Source: Calocera cornea HHB12733
Taxonomy: Eukaryota > Basidiomycota > Dacrymycetes > Dacrymycetales > Dacrymycetaceae
Length of the DNA: 64,000 nucleotides
Direction: 5' to 3'
Assembly (NCBI GenBank): GCA_001632435.1
Contig: KV424005.1
Coordinates: 62,001-126,000, forward strand
The notes beneath the pieces were generated by a model that saw only the letters and a list, made by a program, of their open reading frames with translations, was not told the origin of the DNA and searched no databases. Positions 1 through 12,316 of this stretch are shown in pieces. The translations under genes were made by a program, and so were the position numbers. Positions within the stretch are counted from its first letter, which is position 1. Each line of letters begins with the position of its first letter.

Positions 1-282
1 CTTGTCGGGGTTCTGGGCGGATGTCAGTCCCGCATACAACAATCAAGCACATGGCTCGAAGAGGAAAAGTGGTGGAAGGGCATGGGAGGGTGAATTGTAG
101 CGTTGAGAGGAGTGAAGACGTACCCAGCGGTAGATCTTGAACTCCTTCATGTGTGGTGCCTTCTTCCCCGGCGCCGGGCTCTCCTCGACAGGCACTGCCT
201 GCGCGGAGCGCGCAGAGCTCGCGATGCCCCTTACGAGCAGGGGCCTGATCGCCGAGGGGCGGACGATGCGTGCGAGGGACAT
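1..282 (-). CDS. SDH2: Succinate dehydrogenase iron-sulfur subunit, 5' part (runs off left edge)
   Basis: Exon 1 is 282..124 and encodes MSLARIVRPSAIR, an Arg/Ser/Ala-rich mitochondrial presequence, then Pro-Gly-Lys-Lys and KEFKIYRW. The donor GTACGT follows the TGG codon at 123; the acceptor CCGCCCAG ends at 13 and exon 2 (12..1) reads N-P-D-K, giving KEFKIYRWNPDK, the conserved start of mature SdhB. This is known as the Fe-S subunit of respiratory complex II, in the mitochondrial inner membrane, which passes electrons from succinate oxidation to ubiquinone. The Cys ligands for the three Fe-S clusters lie outside the window. The start is the first ATG that gives a presequence; the open frame reaches further upstream but that extension is Pro/Ser-rich and looks non-coding. 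Confidence 0.9.
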
Positions 283-695
283 TCTGGAGGCGTTGGGGGA
301 CAGCGAGGGGGGGGTGGGGTGGCCGGCTGAAGGAGAGAGGAGGGGGACAGCGAGCAGAGGGGGACGGGAGGGCGGGACGACCTCGAGCGGGTAAAGGTTG
401 GCTGAGGGCGGCACAGAAACGACGGCGGAGCAGCCAGCGGAGGCGTCGGGTCCTTTGGGCGGGCGAGCAACCCCGGCCGCACCCGACCCAATCAGAACAT
501 CCGCGTTGGGATCGGCCGATTGGTCCCGCTCGACCCCGCACAAAGGGTCTCCTCGTCCCTTGGCCCGTGCACTCTAGCTTTACACTACTCTACATGGTCG
601 ATTGCTTGAATCATGGCTGGCTGATGTTACAGTGCGGTTCATGCGGCTTAATGTACAGTGCGATCATAGCGTCTTGGAAGTCCTTGCAGGTTCAT
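283..695. other. Intergenic region, SDH2 5' flank
   Basis: This stretch between the 3' end of the helicase gene and the SDH2 start must hold the SDH2 promoter, since both genes run leftward. It is GC-rich with G/A-rich tracts at 300-380. I see no clear TATA box and no gene. Confidence 0.5.
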
Positions 696-3600
696 CTACA
701 TACTGGATCTCGTGAAAAGGAAAGTCACGGCTCCACCCATCACCTCGCTCATATTCGTCAGTTTATGGGCGGAATCATCGTCAGAGTCACCCGCGTCTTG
801 CATCTTTCCGATGTCGATCTGAGCTAAAAGTTTATCGGCTCTTGATTTGTCGCCCCCACCAGTCTCATCGGAACTTGATTTCTTCTTATTGTCGTAAGCT
901 TTAGTTATGACGTCGCGCAGTAGACTGTCCTTGATGCTCTGGCGTCCGGCAGAGCCCATACAGTTGATATGCGTCCATTCGTCCAATATCTCCAGTTCTT
1001 TCTTCTTCTTCTTTGCCTTGGCGCTGGCCTGCTGATCGTGAACCTGAGAGGCGAGCATCCACCCACGGTGCGGAGCCTCGGAACCGTCATCACTGTCGTT
1101 CGGCATATTATCATCGGTATCGTCATCGGCATCGTCATCGTCATCGTTGTCAGCGGCTGTTTCGTCGTCGTCTTCGTCGTCCAGAGCTTTGGAAGCAGCA
1201 CAGTCGCAGTACAAGAGGTCATGGGTGTGGCAAGGTGTATGCGGATGGACGCGGAAGAGATCACGCAGCTTCAGAATGTCAGTGATACCCATGCAACCGG
1301 CGCACAATATATGTACCTCAGCGGGAGTGAACGAATCCACCTTGGACTTTCCATCACCATCCTGCCATGAGAGTTGTTAATATGCGGGTAAAGTAGCATC
1401 GACAAATGAGATAGATACGCACCCCAGCCATGAGCGCTGCGATTAAGGTAAGAATGGGGATAACTTACATGAATATAGACGCACCATTACTGAGGCCCAT
1501 CTTAATGACTTGTCTCATGTATATCTTTTCATCGATTGTCCCGGTCGTCAAGAATCGGTAGATATGCACTGGCTTCTTCTGACCATCACGATGAATACGA
1601 GCCATAGCCTGCAGGTCATGACTACCGCTCATCAGTATGAGCTTCTTGGCAGCAATATGACATACGCTGGGTTCCACGAGCTGTCCAGCAGGATCAAGCG
1701 CGAGGCTCCGACTAGGTTCAATCCGACGCCTCCCGCTTTCAAGCTTAAGAGAAATACGACTGCTGCCGGGTGAGCACGATGCACAACAGACTGTATTCCC
1801 CCACTCACAGCATGACGATTGGTCGCTCCTGTTAAACTCGGTCACTCTACGATCCCGTTCGTCTTGTGCAGTTGAGCTTGAGCGGGTGTTAGCACTTTCC
1901 ACTTGCTTGGAATGAGGGACCACGCACCCGTCGAGACGCGTCCTGGACCACCGCATCTTGTTACAGATGGCTTCGATCAAGTCCAGAGTTTTGGTAAACT
2001 GGGACACGATAATCGCCTTCTCGTCTGTGCTCTACGAAGCATCAGTCAAGGGCATCACCTTACTTCAGCGCCAATAGTACCTTTCGAAGGGTACTGAGCA
2101 GATTGACCAGCGTGATCAGTTTACCTGACGTCGTCAACATGATGCACAGCATGCAGAACGACGGGACTAACCACTAGTGGAGCTATCACTCTCTTCCATT
2201 TGACGTGGTAGAATCGACTTCGTGTTCTTCATTTCATCAGAGCCGGGGTCTTCCACCGCATCGCCGGCCTTCAAAAGAATTGGACTTGTACAAATCTTAC
2301 CAAGGAGATTCATCATTTGGAGTGATTGAGCCATTCCGCTGCTTATGAGACGAGTTACGGACTTGTCGGACAGCATGGACGCCATCAAATCCAGTTGCAG
2401 TTGAGTTGGACGTATGAAGACAACGTATTCGTCTGAATAAGGAGTGAGTATAGAGGGTATGCGCGGAGTTCGGACGCATACACTTCGGAGGAAGATACGA
2501 GGTGAGAATATCAGCAGTGCGGCGCAGAACAAATGATTTAGAAGCGGTCAACAGTTGCTCTGAGCGAGCGTTGCCGAGCTCTTTGTTCTTGGAAGTGCAA
2601 TTGGGCATACGGGATCTGAGGATTGGTTGCTCGTAAATGCGCTTGAAGCTGTTGTAGTCGCCTGTGTTTGGGTCAGTTTTATTGTTTGCATAGAACATCC
2701 TTCCCTACCTAGCAACCCAGGATTGCAAAAGTCCGCCTATTCCATGTTAGTACCGACGTCTGTGTTCCTCCTTTACGGCGCACCATAGACCAAAATTCAG
2801 ACAAGTCATTCTGAATTGGAGTACCGGAGAGAATGATGCGACGCTTTGTCTTGAGCGCATCAAACATCTTGGAGGTCTTGTTGTTTGCGGACTTCAAACG
2901 ATGCCCTGACGAAAGCGTTACAGCCAGAACATAACAGGCTATAGCAGAGTTGTTTCACCTTCATCGCAGATGATCAAGTCTATCTCGGGCCTACACGATA
3001 ATCAGGGATTGATCCGTCAAGTGAGAGACAGCATACTTGGCAGACGCCAATGTCTTACTGTCGGCCCGAGTCACCAGAATCAGTAAAGGAGCCACCGTGT
3101 GCGAAGACGAAGACTTACATCACGGCGCGTAGTTTCTCATAGCCAATAATGAGGACATCATGACTGCGACTACACATATGGGTTATTGTCTGACCAAAGA
3201 CCAGTCCGAAAAACTTACGAAGAATTGAATTGCTGAACAAGTTTCGTCTCATCTGCAACAAATACGCCCATCCGGTCCCTACCCAGCCTAGTGAAAGCTG
3301 ACGCGTTAGCAATCCGAGTTTCAGGCAACGTCCTTACTAACCATTTCCAGATTTCATTCCGCCAATTCTGTTAGGTACATGTCATGAGTCACCCTTATCT
3401 GAGAGAGCGAGTGGTGCTCACAGCGACGAGTGATACCGGACAAACGATGATGGCCTTGCCAATCTCCCCGTGTTCCCGATGACGAGTATTGGCTGGATGG
3501 TAGGGAGTTTGCCCTATACGACTGTCAGAAATCGCCCTGGGTTACCCCATTAAATCATACTCAGAAGTGTCCAAAGCAAAGCGATCGTCTGGGTCGGTTG

Positions 3601-5311
3601 TCAGGTCCTACTCTCACTACAGAAAAGCAAGTTCCTAGCTTGTAGCGTTTTGCCAAGTCCCCTGGAAAGACCGGTCAGTCAAGCTCCAAGACTGAGTCCG
3701 AATCACATACATCTCATCTGCCAATATTGCCCCGTAGCCTTCATGTCTTCTCATCCCCATCACAGCCTCATAAAGGAAGAGTACACCTTCTTTTTGATGA
3801 GGCCGTAGCCTTTCTGACAACAGCGGATCCACGACCACCTCGACAATCGATTTATCGCTATGCGTCGCTCAGTTCGCCTTCTCAATACAGGCCGCATGAA
3901 GCTCGCACCTTTTTCCTGCTTTCAGCTGTTGTGCCGCTGTTGGCCGCGGCAACACGAAAGCACCCACAGCGTCTGGGTCATAACTAACGATAGTGTCGTC
4001 AGTTTACAGGTCGCATGTGGCAAGCGGACGAGCTTCAATTACCGTGGTTCTCCTGTCTTCACCATCAAATCTGTTTCTCTCCCATTGGGTATAACTGGCT
4101 GAAATTTGGGCATGGACGCCGTGCGACCAGGGACTTCCGGCTCGAGGGGCGGAAGGCCGCTGCACTGCTGACGAAACTCCTTCTCCGTTATGAGGTTATC
4201 AATCTCGACCTGTGAGTGAACCCTCTTAGTCGATCCTTGCATGGCTATGGCATCGCCATACCTCTTTGCCGCCAAGGTGAATCACGCTTCCTTCCAACCA
4301 AGCCTGATTCCACGTAGCCGTACCCATGCTGCATTAGGATGAGTGGCATCCAGAATAGCATGCGAAACGGCATACGATCGTCCACTCGCATCTTGCATCA
4401 CGCAGTAATCCCCCTTAACCACGAGGTATGCATCTCCGTCCCAGGTCTTGAACTTTTTGGTCTGCGGCTTACGCCTAGCAAACACCTCTCTCAGCGAGCG
4501 AAAACTCTCTCGAGGACGACTCACCAGTTGACTGTATAGTATCGTACAGCCTTATAGTCTGCGTCTGTGGGATGATCCATAGGCTTTGGTTGAGTAACTT
4601 TGGGTGGAACTAAACTTGGCTTGCGGGCCGGGACGAGCGGCCGCGAGCCTAAGGCAGGAAGCGGTATACTGGGACCTCCTGTATCTTTGCGAATAGGCCT
4701 GATGGCCTGGAACTTCGGAGCAGGTGGAGGAGGGACGTATACCGAGGAAGATGAGGTGAAACACCTCCCCGATAGGTATTCTTCCTTGGATATCGGACTG
4801 TCTATCTCAACCTAGAGGTGTACTTAGCCACAACGCAAGAGAATACGGGACACACTCGAACCTCCTTGCCGCCAACGCCAAAAGATGCGCCAACTTCAAT
4901 CGCTCCTGTCCGACTAGAGATAGTACCGGTAGCAATGCTGCATACATCAGCTGGCAGCATATATGTAGTACGATGCGCATACACTTTGTCGTCCAGTTCT
5001 TTAAGGGTCATTTTGGTGCCGGAGACGATGAGCACACCGTCACCGTCCCATGTCTTGTGTTTCTTGTACTGAGGTTTGCGCCTGGAGCATTGTTCAGTTT
5101 GCTTGAAGCGCATATACATGGGTGCATACCATTGTACGGTCCAGTAGGTCTCGTCCTTGTTGGCGCCGGCGTCCTGTGATGCTTGATATGCGACAGCATT
5201 CACGACGAGGCCCAGCGGATTCCGACCAGCAGGAGGCTTGTGTCCTGGTACAAAGTCCTCGTTCTCATCGGACTTTCTCTTCGAGGGTATTAAGGATCTG
5301 TAGGTAGACAT
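696..5311 (-). CDS. RDH54: Rdh54/Rad54B-like SNF2 recombination helicase
   Basis: A multi-exon gene read leftward. SNF2 motifs appear in order: GAILADEM with GLGKTLQ (near 3720-3640; Walker A), ICDEGHRLK (near 2980-2900; motif II as DEGH), SGTPIQND (near 2830), FVLRRT (near 2530), [12 protein letters not shown] (near 2000), [11 protein letters not shown] (near 1730), NPA, then after an intron [14 protein letters not shown] (near 1600; motif VI). The C-terminus has [14 protein letters not shown], typical of the Rad54B/Rdh54 branch. Known role of the family: ATP-driven DNA translocase that works with Rad51/Dmc1 in homologous recombination. The N-terminus carries a duplicated module: [22 protein letters not shown] at about 5180-4800 and [22 protein letters not shown] at about 4560-4190. 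One intron (3639..3589) uses GC-AG borders. An acidic Asp/Glu tract lies near 1180-1080. The start ATG 5311 opens the exon with SKRKS; an earlier exon cannot be excluded. Confidence 0.85.
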
Positions 5312-6248
5312 GTCGTGGGTAAGTGAACTCGAAGTGAACGGAAGCAAGATGACTGGGCGAGAAGTGCACGCGTCTTACATTTCGACGCGTCCTCAAGCGG
5401 AAGCAATTGATATTCCGTCATGTGCTGTCACGTGCCTCCGTGTCACTGCTCCTAAGTCACCAGCTCCTGAATCGTCCAATTTTGACAAGGTCCTTGAACT
5501 TAATTACGCTTGGATTTTGCTTTACTTACAATCACTTGTATGAGTAGAACAATGCATGTCTATAGGACGACGTTACACAGCAGGCAAGCTATACCTTATC
5601 GTCCTTGTCTATGACTTGATCAGTTCAACAGCGACCCGGCTCCTCTGAGTGCATTCTTATTGTCGATTCAAAGGAGCACCTGAAACGTAAGCATGACATG
5701 ATCAGGGAGCCCCAACTGGTATTTGATATTGAAGTCCTCTCCCATGTGCACATAATGGACCCCTCTACCGGCTTGTCGACTGATGCGCTCAAACCCCCAC
5801 TGACAGGCACTTTGATCCGCATCGGCCCGGTACTTGTCCCATCTGCTAAGGTTATCAACGGGACTACTCAGACATTGCTTCGACACGCGAATGAAATGCC
5901 AATCGGAGAAAATGGCGGTCTACGCCTATCGCTCGAGGGCTGGCCCGTGTGGTCTGATCAGGCGGTACTACAGCCGAGCGGAAAGCAAGACGACCCGCAG
6001 GCCGGCGAATGAACTGCAAGAACATTAAAATGCCGATTCTAACATACTGGTGCTCCGTTGAGTTCTCGTACATGTCTAATCAAGAAGTTTTGGTGACTAT
6101 ACCTCCCTTGGCTAGCTCGAGAGCTGATGAGGGTGGTTACCCTCCGCATCACCACAAGGCTGGCAAACAGGCTAATATTGTACAAACCCCAGCGCGATAT
6201 ACAAGAACAGATTCCTTGTCAGTTGAGACACTAATCGAGGCGCTGCAT
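5312..6248. other. Stretch without a supported gene
   Basis: Several open frames cross one another here on both strands (for example 5698-6012 forward and 5886-5625 reverse), but none carries a recognisable motif or consistent splice sites. It would hold the RDH54 promoter and the 3' end of the Zn2Cys6 gene. Confidence 0.4.
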
Positions 6249-7043
6249 TCAATCATAATGACAAAAGAAGTGATCCCAAGGAATTCCCTCACCATCCTCC
6301 TCCGGCTTGTTACTGCCCTGTGGATTATTCGCCCGGCTGACCTCGACATGCTCCGAAGGATGTACCGGCGCTTGTCCCCAATATTCCATCGGCACGAATT
6401 GGTGCCAATAGGGAGGGTTGCTATAAGTTCCATCGTATGACTGAGCATCGTAAGCAGAAGCAGCCGGAACCGTCCCGAGGGGGGCACCACCGGTGGGGCC
6501 AGTCTGCGACGCTTGCATCCCCTCCTCACTAGACCCGGCGTACTCGCAGTGATATTCCGGCTCTGACTTGCGCCAGAAGACGCAGACCTCCCGTCATCTA
6601 CTGTCAGCATCTTCGCCTGCGATCCGGACAGTAGTGACACACCGTCTTGAGGGCAGCGCAGCGCCCGCATGGTGTTCCATCAAACGGCAAGTCGCGCCTG
6701 TCACACTGTGCGTACTGATTGAGAACACTCCTGATCCTGTCCAAGACGCGGTCTTACCCTGCGCTTCTTATTGTGACATACGATGCACACCTCGAGGTGT
6801 CTATATCATTATGAATCAGAATGATTCTCACCGTATCGCCTTTCCGCCGGTGCATGATACATACCTAGCGCGGCCACGCCCTATGGGGTCGTTCGCTTCT
6901 CCCACTCGTTTAGCACGCATCCAGTCGTACAAGTACATCTTAATGTCCGGATGGAGGGAGTCGAGTGACACAGCTGACGGACTGCATGTGGCAGAAGCCG
7001 GGGGCAAGGTGCTGCTTCCCTTTCGATGGTTGTTCGCGGTCAT
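6249..7043 (-). CDS. Small Zn2Cys6 (fungal binuclear cluster) DNA-binding protein
   Basis: Four exons give an uninterrupted 207-residue protein: 7043..6865, 6800..6758, 6705..6643 and 6587..6249, all with GT-AG introns and matching phases. Joining them creates a complete Zn2Cys6 motif at about residues 64-97: CIVCHNKKRRC, then 11 residues, then CGRC, six residues, C. Zn2Cys6 proteins are fungal transcription factors that bind CGG half-sites through this cluster. Two of the cluster boundaries are exon junctions, so the motif is invisible in any single open frame. The protein lacks the usual long middle-homology region and ends in a Tyr/Pro/Gln-rich tail closing with WDHFFCHYD. Start ATG 7043 is the first in frame after an upstream stop-rich stretch. 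Its targets cannot be told from the sequence. Confidence 0.72.
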
Positions 7044-8165
7044 TGTACAGGCAATCTTGTGTCTGATGGTAAGTCGCTGGAACTCGAGGAGGATGTCCGT
7101 CAACTAACCTCTGAACCACAGAATTTATAGCAACCTGCTGCCACATTTCTGCCGCAAGGCACATACTCAGGAAGCGCCCCCAGGCCAGAAGCCTGGCCCC
7201 TCCCCGGCCTCCTCAGCGGAAAGAGATTATCGAACATATAAGGCTCTTCTGTCCGCCTTGTATGCCAAGTTTGGATGCTATCGCGTAATCAGGAGACGAC
7301 AATGATATTAGTTAACCCGTTTGGGCAACAGCTCCAGCAACGTTGCCGTTACTCACGAGAAGGCAATGTTCCTGAGTCTTGGTATTACCCAATGCTGCGC
7401 CATCTCCACATCAAGGGAGTGGGGTCGCTGCAACCGCGCCTGTCAGGCATGGCGTTTCTGTGGAAGATAGAATCCCTTGGTTACGGCCGACATCTCTCCA
7501 CAGGAGAAGCAGTAGGACAGGAGAGGGGGGTCCCGAGGGCTTGAGATAGCAGGAAGCTAGTGAAGCGCCGAACCTAGAGGGTGGTCTATTCTCCACTGAG
7601 ATATGACGCGAAGATGCTTCTTTATTCGGTCTCCGACCGCTTCCCGATCGGCATTTCAACGAAAGCAGCTGGGACAGCGACAGGCTCATACTAACTTATG
7701 GGTGAGGCAGTGAAGCAGGTATCGTTGAGAATCCAGAATCAGGCCTAGCCCATTCCTCGAAGGGTCGAATCCTCAGCGCCCCACTCGGTTGTCATCACAT
7801 GGCCAGATGCCCATTGTCCAAGATAATCTCCGACGAGCGCGAATACGGATTCGAGATTGTCACGTGTGTGCACGTCCATGGCATGGTTTTGCGGAGACGA
7901 AGGAGCAGCTGGGCGCGGACCAAACTGCAAAATCGCACGAGATCGCACCCGATCGAGCGATAACGGAGCTCGATCCCGTTCTGCCGCATGCTTCTGAGTC
8001 CAAAAAGTGCTCATCCGCAGTGCCAGATGGACCGATCAACCAATCCTGCCGGGGAGAACCACCGTCAGGGCAGTTGAGACGTAGGCTAAGGGAGCATCGG
8101 CAAAAAACGAGGAGAGCGTACGGCGGCTGAAGAATCAATCTGATACCGTCAAGCTCCGACCGGCG
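7044..8165. other. Stretch without a supported gene
   Basis: Short overlapping frames on both strands, none with a motif or a good splice model. It contains the promoter side of the Zn2Cys6 gene. Confidence 0.4.
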
Positions 8166-8913
8166 TCAGCGCCATTGTGATTTCCTGCTCGGGAGGAGGG
8201 AGGCCTGCGTCCTTTCCGGCCGGTGAGGTGGTAGCCGACAGCTCGGTCTGCTTCCATATTGTAGAGATCTGGTAAGGCCGACGGCGCCATCTTCTAGCTC
8301 CTCGGCGTTCGTCTTGGGTGGTCGACCCTCGCGATCCTCCAACTGCGATATTGTGTGATGCCGGTACAGAGGCGAAGCGGGATCATGCGATGCGCTGCGA
8401 TGGTCGGTGATGAGCCGCAAGCAGGCGAGGGTCCAATCGCTACCCTTGCCCATGCCGGTGGTAAATCTTCGGTGTTCGGCCAGATACGTCGCTGTGAGCG
8501 CCACCACGAATGCAGCAATGTTCTGCTGAATAACAATCCATGACAATCAGGCTAGTTTGTTCTGGGCCAGATCGAGCACATACCAAGCAAAGCAACGCGT
8601 CGCACAGAAAACAGTGTAGCATCTTGGGCCCCAAAACTTGCTTCCCCGCCTTGTCGCCCAAAATTGATAACAACAGAACAACCAGTACAAGATAGCCGAG
8701 CCTACAAATGTCCAAGCGCCAAGCATCCGGTACACACGCGGCGGCAGCTCCAGCCCCTCGCCTATAGAGCGGAGAATGCGAGCCCTTTCGATAGACCAAT
8801 CGCGAGCACGTGATGCCACCCGCCGCCCACCGAGCTCCAGTTTCCAGGCTGACTGTGCGCTTGGGTTCGGGTTCGGGGACCGCCGCCCGTGACCGGCGAT
8901 TTATTCGGAACAT
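8166..8913 (-). CDS. Hypothetical membrane protein (tentative two-exon model)
   Basis: A plausible intron (donor GTATGT near 8590, acceptor TTATTCAG near 8532) joins an open frame from ATG 8913 with a downstream frame. The result has two hydrophobic stretches, around GYLVLVVLLLSIL and NIAAFVVALTATYL, followed by a hydrophilic tail ending at 8166. A second frame over the same first exon also encodes a hydrophobic segment (from ATG 8819), so the true frame of exon 1 is uncertain. I do not recognise the family. It may be the remains of a larger gene extending to about 9300. Confidence 0.25.
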
Positions 8914-10978
8914 CTGCCATCAGGCAGGAAGCAGGAGGCAGGAGGCGATGGTTGGTCAGCCGGCTCCTGATAGTTAGGTCGCACCGCCGGTGCCAGCATC
9001 CGTCCAGCACCAGCTATAGCCCGCATCGTCGCATCGAACAAGTATACCACGGAGCATAGCAATCGTCTAACCTCGGTCCGGGCCCACCAGAATACAGAAA
9101 CACAGGAGCGCATTGAGAGCGCGTAAGATCGGGCCGGGTCCACCAGTATTGAGAAGCCCCGCACACAGGAGGCGGGCATTCAACGGGCATCTCGGCGAAG
9201 TACTGCACAGGGTACCCCTCCGTGGAGAAGCGGAGCAGAAGCAAGCTGTGGTGCGCGGTGCACTGCATGTCCTCCTGAGCGGCCAGAGTCGCGCGACAGA
9301 ATAAGTAGCACACTGTAATAGAGTAGTAAGCTTAAGCTAACGATGTTGCATATATATGCCAAAAGCAAGGCTGACAGAGAGTATACATTGCGTAAAACCC
9401 AGGCTGCTTCATTATTTTGTCACCCGATTCAGGATCAGCGAGCAGTGCACCGAGCCACATGCCGACGCCGCTTACCTCATCCCCTGCTCATCGCTCATCG
9501 CTCATCGCTCGCCGGTCGTCCGAGCCCGACGGCCGAGCTCGCCGGCTCGGGCTAATTGAGCGCACGTGTCCCAAGGCACCTATCTGCTTCCTGCGCTCTG
9601 CTTCCGCTCCGGGGCTAAAGGAGAAGGGAACACCAACGGAGAGCATCACGTGCATCACGTGCGTCACGTCATCGGCTCGTCATGCTTTCCCCTGCTTCTG
9701 GTGCGCTTCGGGCGGGTCGCGCGTGACGCAAGCCGAGGTCGCTGTTTGTTTACTGTACTAGGGCGGGCGCCACAGCGCGCCCTGAAACTGGCATGGATAT
9801 GTCTGCGACGTATGTATGTATTGATGACAGGGAAGGAGGGGGCGGGCAGGGCACGGCAGGCACGGCGCAACCTATTAATTCACCGGCCAGCCCGGCCGGG
9901 ATTGGAGATGAGCCCAGGAGGTGGACGGGCACCTCGGGCTGGGCTGGGATGACCGGGAGGGTTGCGGGAAAGGATGGGAAGGCCGCCGGCCGGGAAGAGA
10001 GGGGGATAGATAGGGTGGGGGGTCAGGTCTCCTGTCGTGCTGCCGGGGGAATGTCAAGCAGATTGATGGGCTGCGCCCTGGGGCTGGAATGCATTGCGCT
10101 GAGGGATGGAACAGGGTGCAGGGATTGCGAAATTGTGAGATTGCGTCTTTGTAGGCTATGTACGAAATAAAATTTCTGGTGGATGTGATTTTTTGAAATT
10201 TGGGACAGGCGGCACGCAGAGGGTCGGGCGCGCCGGGGGCTATCAGGGCACTGGTGCGGTGCGATGATTGACAGCGGCTGGCTGGTCGGGCGGGAAGCGA
10301 AGATGTGATACGGTACGTACATACAACAATAGAGCATGCCGTGCGCACCAGGGTCGGATATCATTAGCCCGCGCCGGGCGAGGGTCCGATAGGGCGGAGC
10401 CAATAAGCGGGCGTGTATGGTGTTTCTTGTGCGAGGCGGGAAGCGGGGGGACGATAAGCCGGTTGCTGGCTGTGGTTCTGTGGGCGTTGTGAGATGAGAT
10501 GAGATGAGAGGACCATATTAATGCGCGAGAGTTGCGCCATAGTTGAGTGGGTTGTGTCAGCCTTGTGGTGTCAGCTGTAAGACTGTTTCGTGGGACTGGG
10601 TGATGGGCGATGTGCGAGCGAGGCCAGGGACCGGAGGCAAGTGACTGGGCTAGGGGGAATGGGACGCGCCGGCGGAGGCAGGCCGCAGTCGTAGTGTCGG
10701 ACGCGGCGGGAGACCTGGCAGGTGATCGTGGCCTGTGCGACGCACGAGGAGGGGAATAGGGTCACTTGCTCACCCGGGGCGGCGTGCGATGATCCATGCC
10801 TAATTAGACACGCCGTGTGTACACTCAGTACGGTGTGCTCACCCCCTTAGAACCCGCTCACCCAATCCAATCTGGTGACACCCCCCTGGCTTCTCGACAG
10901 TCCCGCCGAATTTCCAAATTTCGGATCGGTAAACTCAGCTCCCCGTCACTCTCTCCCACCCTCACTCACCTACCGCTG
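8914..10978. other. Long stretch without a supported gene
   Basis: No frame here shows a recognisable domain. It contains a short tandem repeat, three units of GCTCATC at 9486-9510, and several repeated CACGTGCATCACGT-like palindromic words near 9648-9670. The right part (about 10800-10980) is the promoter region of the C2H2 gene. Confidence 0.4.
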
Positions 10979-10997
10979 CTCTCTCTCTCTCTCTCTC
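10979..10997 (+). promoter_or_regulatory. Pyrimidine (CT)n tract upstream of C2H2 gene
   Basis: An almost pure CT repeat about 190 bp before the start codon at 11183, followed by C-rich leader sequence. CT-rich tracts near transcription starts are common in highly transcribed fungal genes; its role here is inferred from position. Confidence 0.45.
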
Positions 10998-11182
10998 CCC
11001 ATCGTCCTCGTCGACCATCGTCGCAACCCTCTCCCCACCCACCGCTATCTGTACCGCTCTCACCCACGACAACCACCACGACCTCAACGACCACCCGCTC
11101 GAGTGGACCCCCCCCTCCCCCGCTGCATACACCGACTCCCCGCCGCTGCAACCCCCTATCGCACCCACAACCAGCACGCACA

Positions 11183-12316
11183 ATGTCCTCCCCCTTCAGC
11201 GCACTGCACGACCTCTCCGCCCTCGCATCCACCCTCTCCCACTCCCCCATGATCACACCCGCCTCCCCGCCAATCTCCTCCCCAATCCCCATGCTCGCAA
11301 CATCCGCTTCCCACGCCCATCCGGCCCGCAACTCCCATACCCCACCGAGCGAGGCATCCTACTCCTCCACGCCCAGCCTCTCATTCTCCACCTCGGCAGC
11401 CTCCCACTCCCTCTCCCCTTATGCACCCAGCCTCCCAGCGAGCTACGCAACCTCCACGCCCGGCGCAGGCGGCCTCGCCGCGGCTGCAGGCAAGGAGCAC
11501 CGCAAGCACCGCAGGCAGTCCAGCTCCTCCGGCCACAAGCGGAGGCTCAGCGACGCCCGCGATGCCCTCAGCATGACCAGGCCCTTGTGAGTATCCGCTG
11601 CTCAGTGACTGGAATCCTCCTCACCCCTGCGTAGCATCACGGCCGACTCGCCGCCCCTGCCTCCCGCGCTCACCTCCCAGAGCGTGCCCGACCCCAGCTA
11701 CATGTCCGCCCGCCGCGGATCCACGACGAAGCGGGAGCTCTCGAGCAAGTCCGCATCCAGCGACGACGGCAAGGATGGCAAGGAGGCCAAGGACGCGCGC
11801 GACGCCAAGGACGGCAAGCGCATCTACGTATGCGAGGACTGCCAGAAGATCTATCGCCATCGCTCGTGCATGGACAAGCACCGCTGGGAGCACTCGCCCC
11901 ACTGGCTCCCAAGCTCAAAGTTCCTCCTGAGCAAGCACCAGCAGGTCCAGCTCCTCGAGGCCGCTGCCATCCTCTCCCACATCTCGGCCCCCGCGCGCAG
12001 CCTGCCAGATGACCGCTCGATGTGGCCCAAGTACCTCGCTGCGGTCGCTGGAGCCCCACCCGCCTCTGCTGCGGGTGGCAAGCGAGCGACGCGCGCACCC
12101 AAGTGGACCGCCGTGAGCGGGCGCAAGAGCGTGAGCGTCTACGATGGTGAGATCGACATGGACGACGATGACGTCGACGTCGTGGGCGAGGACGACCGCT
12201 CTGTCAGCGGGAGCGTCTCCGCCATGGGCGTCGATGAGGAGGACGAGGAGACAGAAGACGAGATCGAGGTCGTCCGCCCGTGGGAGGGCGTCGGCGGCCT
12301 TGAGATGGAGCTCTGA
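11183..12316 (+). CDS. C2H2 zinc-finger protein, Ser/Pro-rich, putative regulator
   Basis: Two exons, 11183-11586 and 11635-12316, with a 48-nt intron (GTGAGT...GTAG) that joins TT|C, give 361 residues. Residues 1-135 are low-complexity Ser/Pro/Ala with a basic patch (KEHRKHRRQ ... GHKRRLS). A single C2H2 finger, YVCEDCQKIYRHRSCMDKHR followed by WEH, lies near residues 180-202. It is followed by a helical stretch (FLLSKHQQVQLLEAAAIL) and ends in a strongly acidic tail (DMDDDDVDVVGEDD, EEDEETEDE). One finger with basic and acidic flanks suggests a nuclear regulatory protein; target unknown. A long A/G-rich repeat (CGAAC units, about 12515-12575) lies in its 3' flank. Confidence 0.8.

Noticed and set aside
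43..543. A 166-codon reverse frame treated as one gene
   Set aside because: Only the part 282-124 is coding (SDH2 exon 1); the rest is upstream sequence and intron.
5625..6073. Reverse open frames next to RDH54 as an extra 5' exon
   Set aside because: No compatible donor or acceptor and no similarity with Rad54B N-termini.
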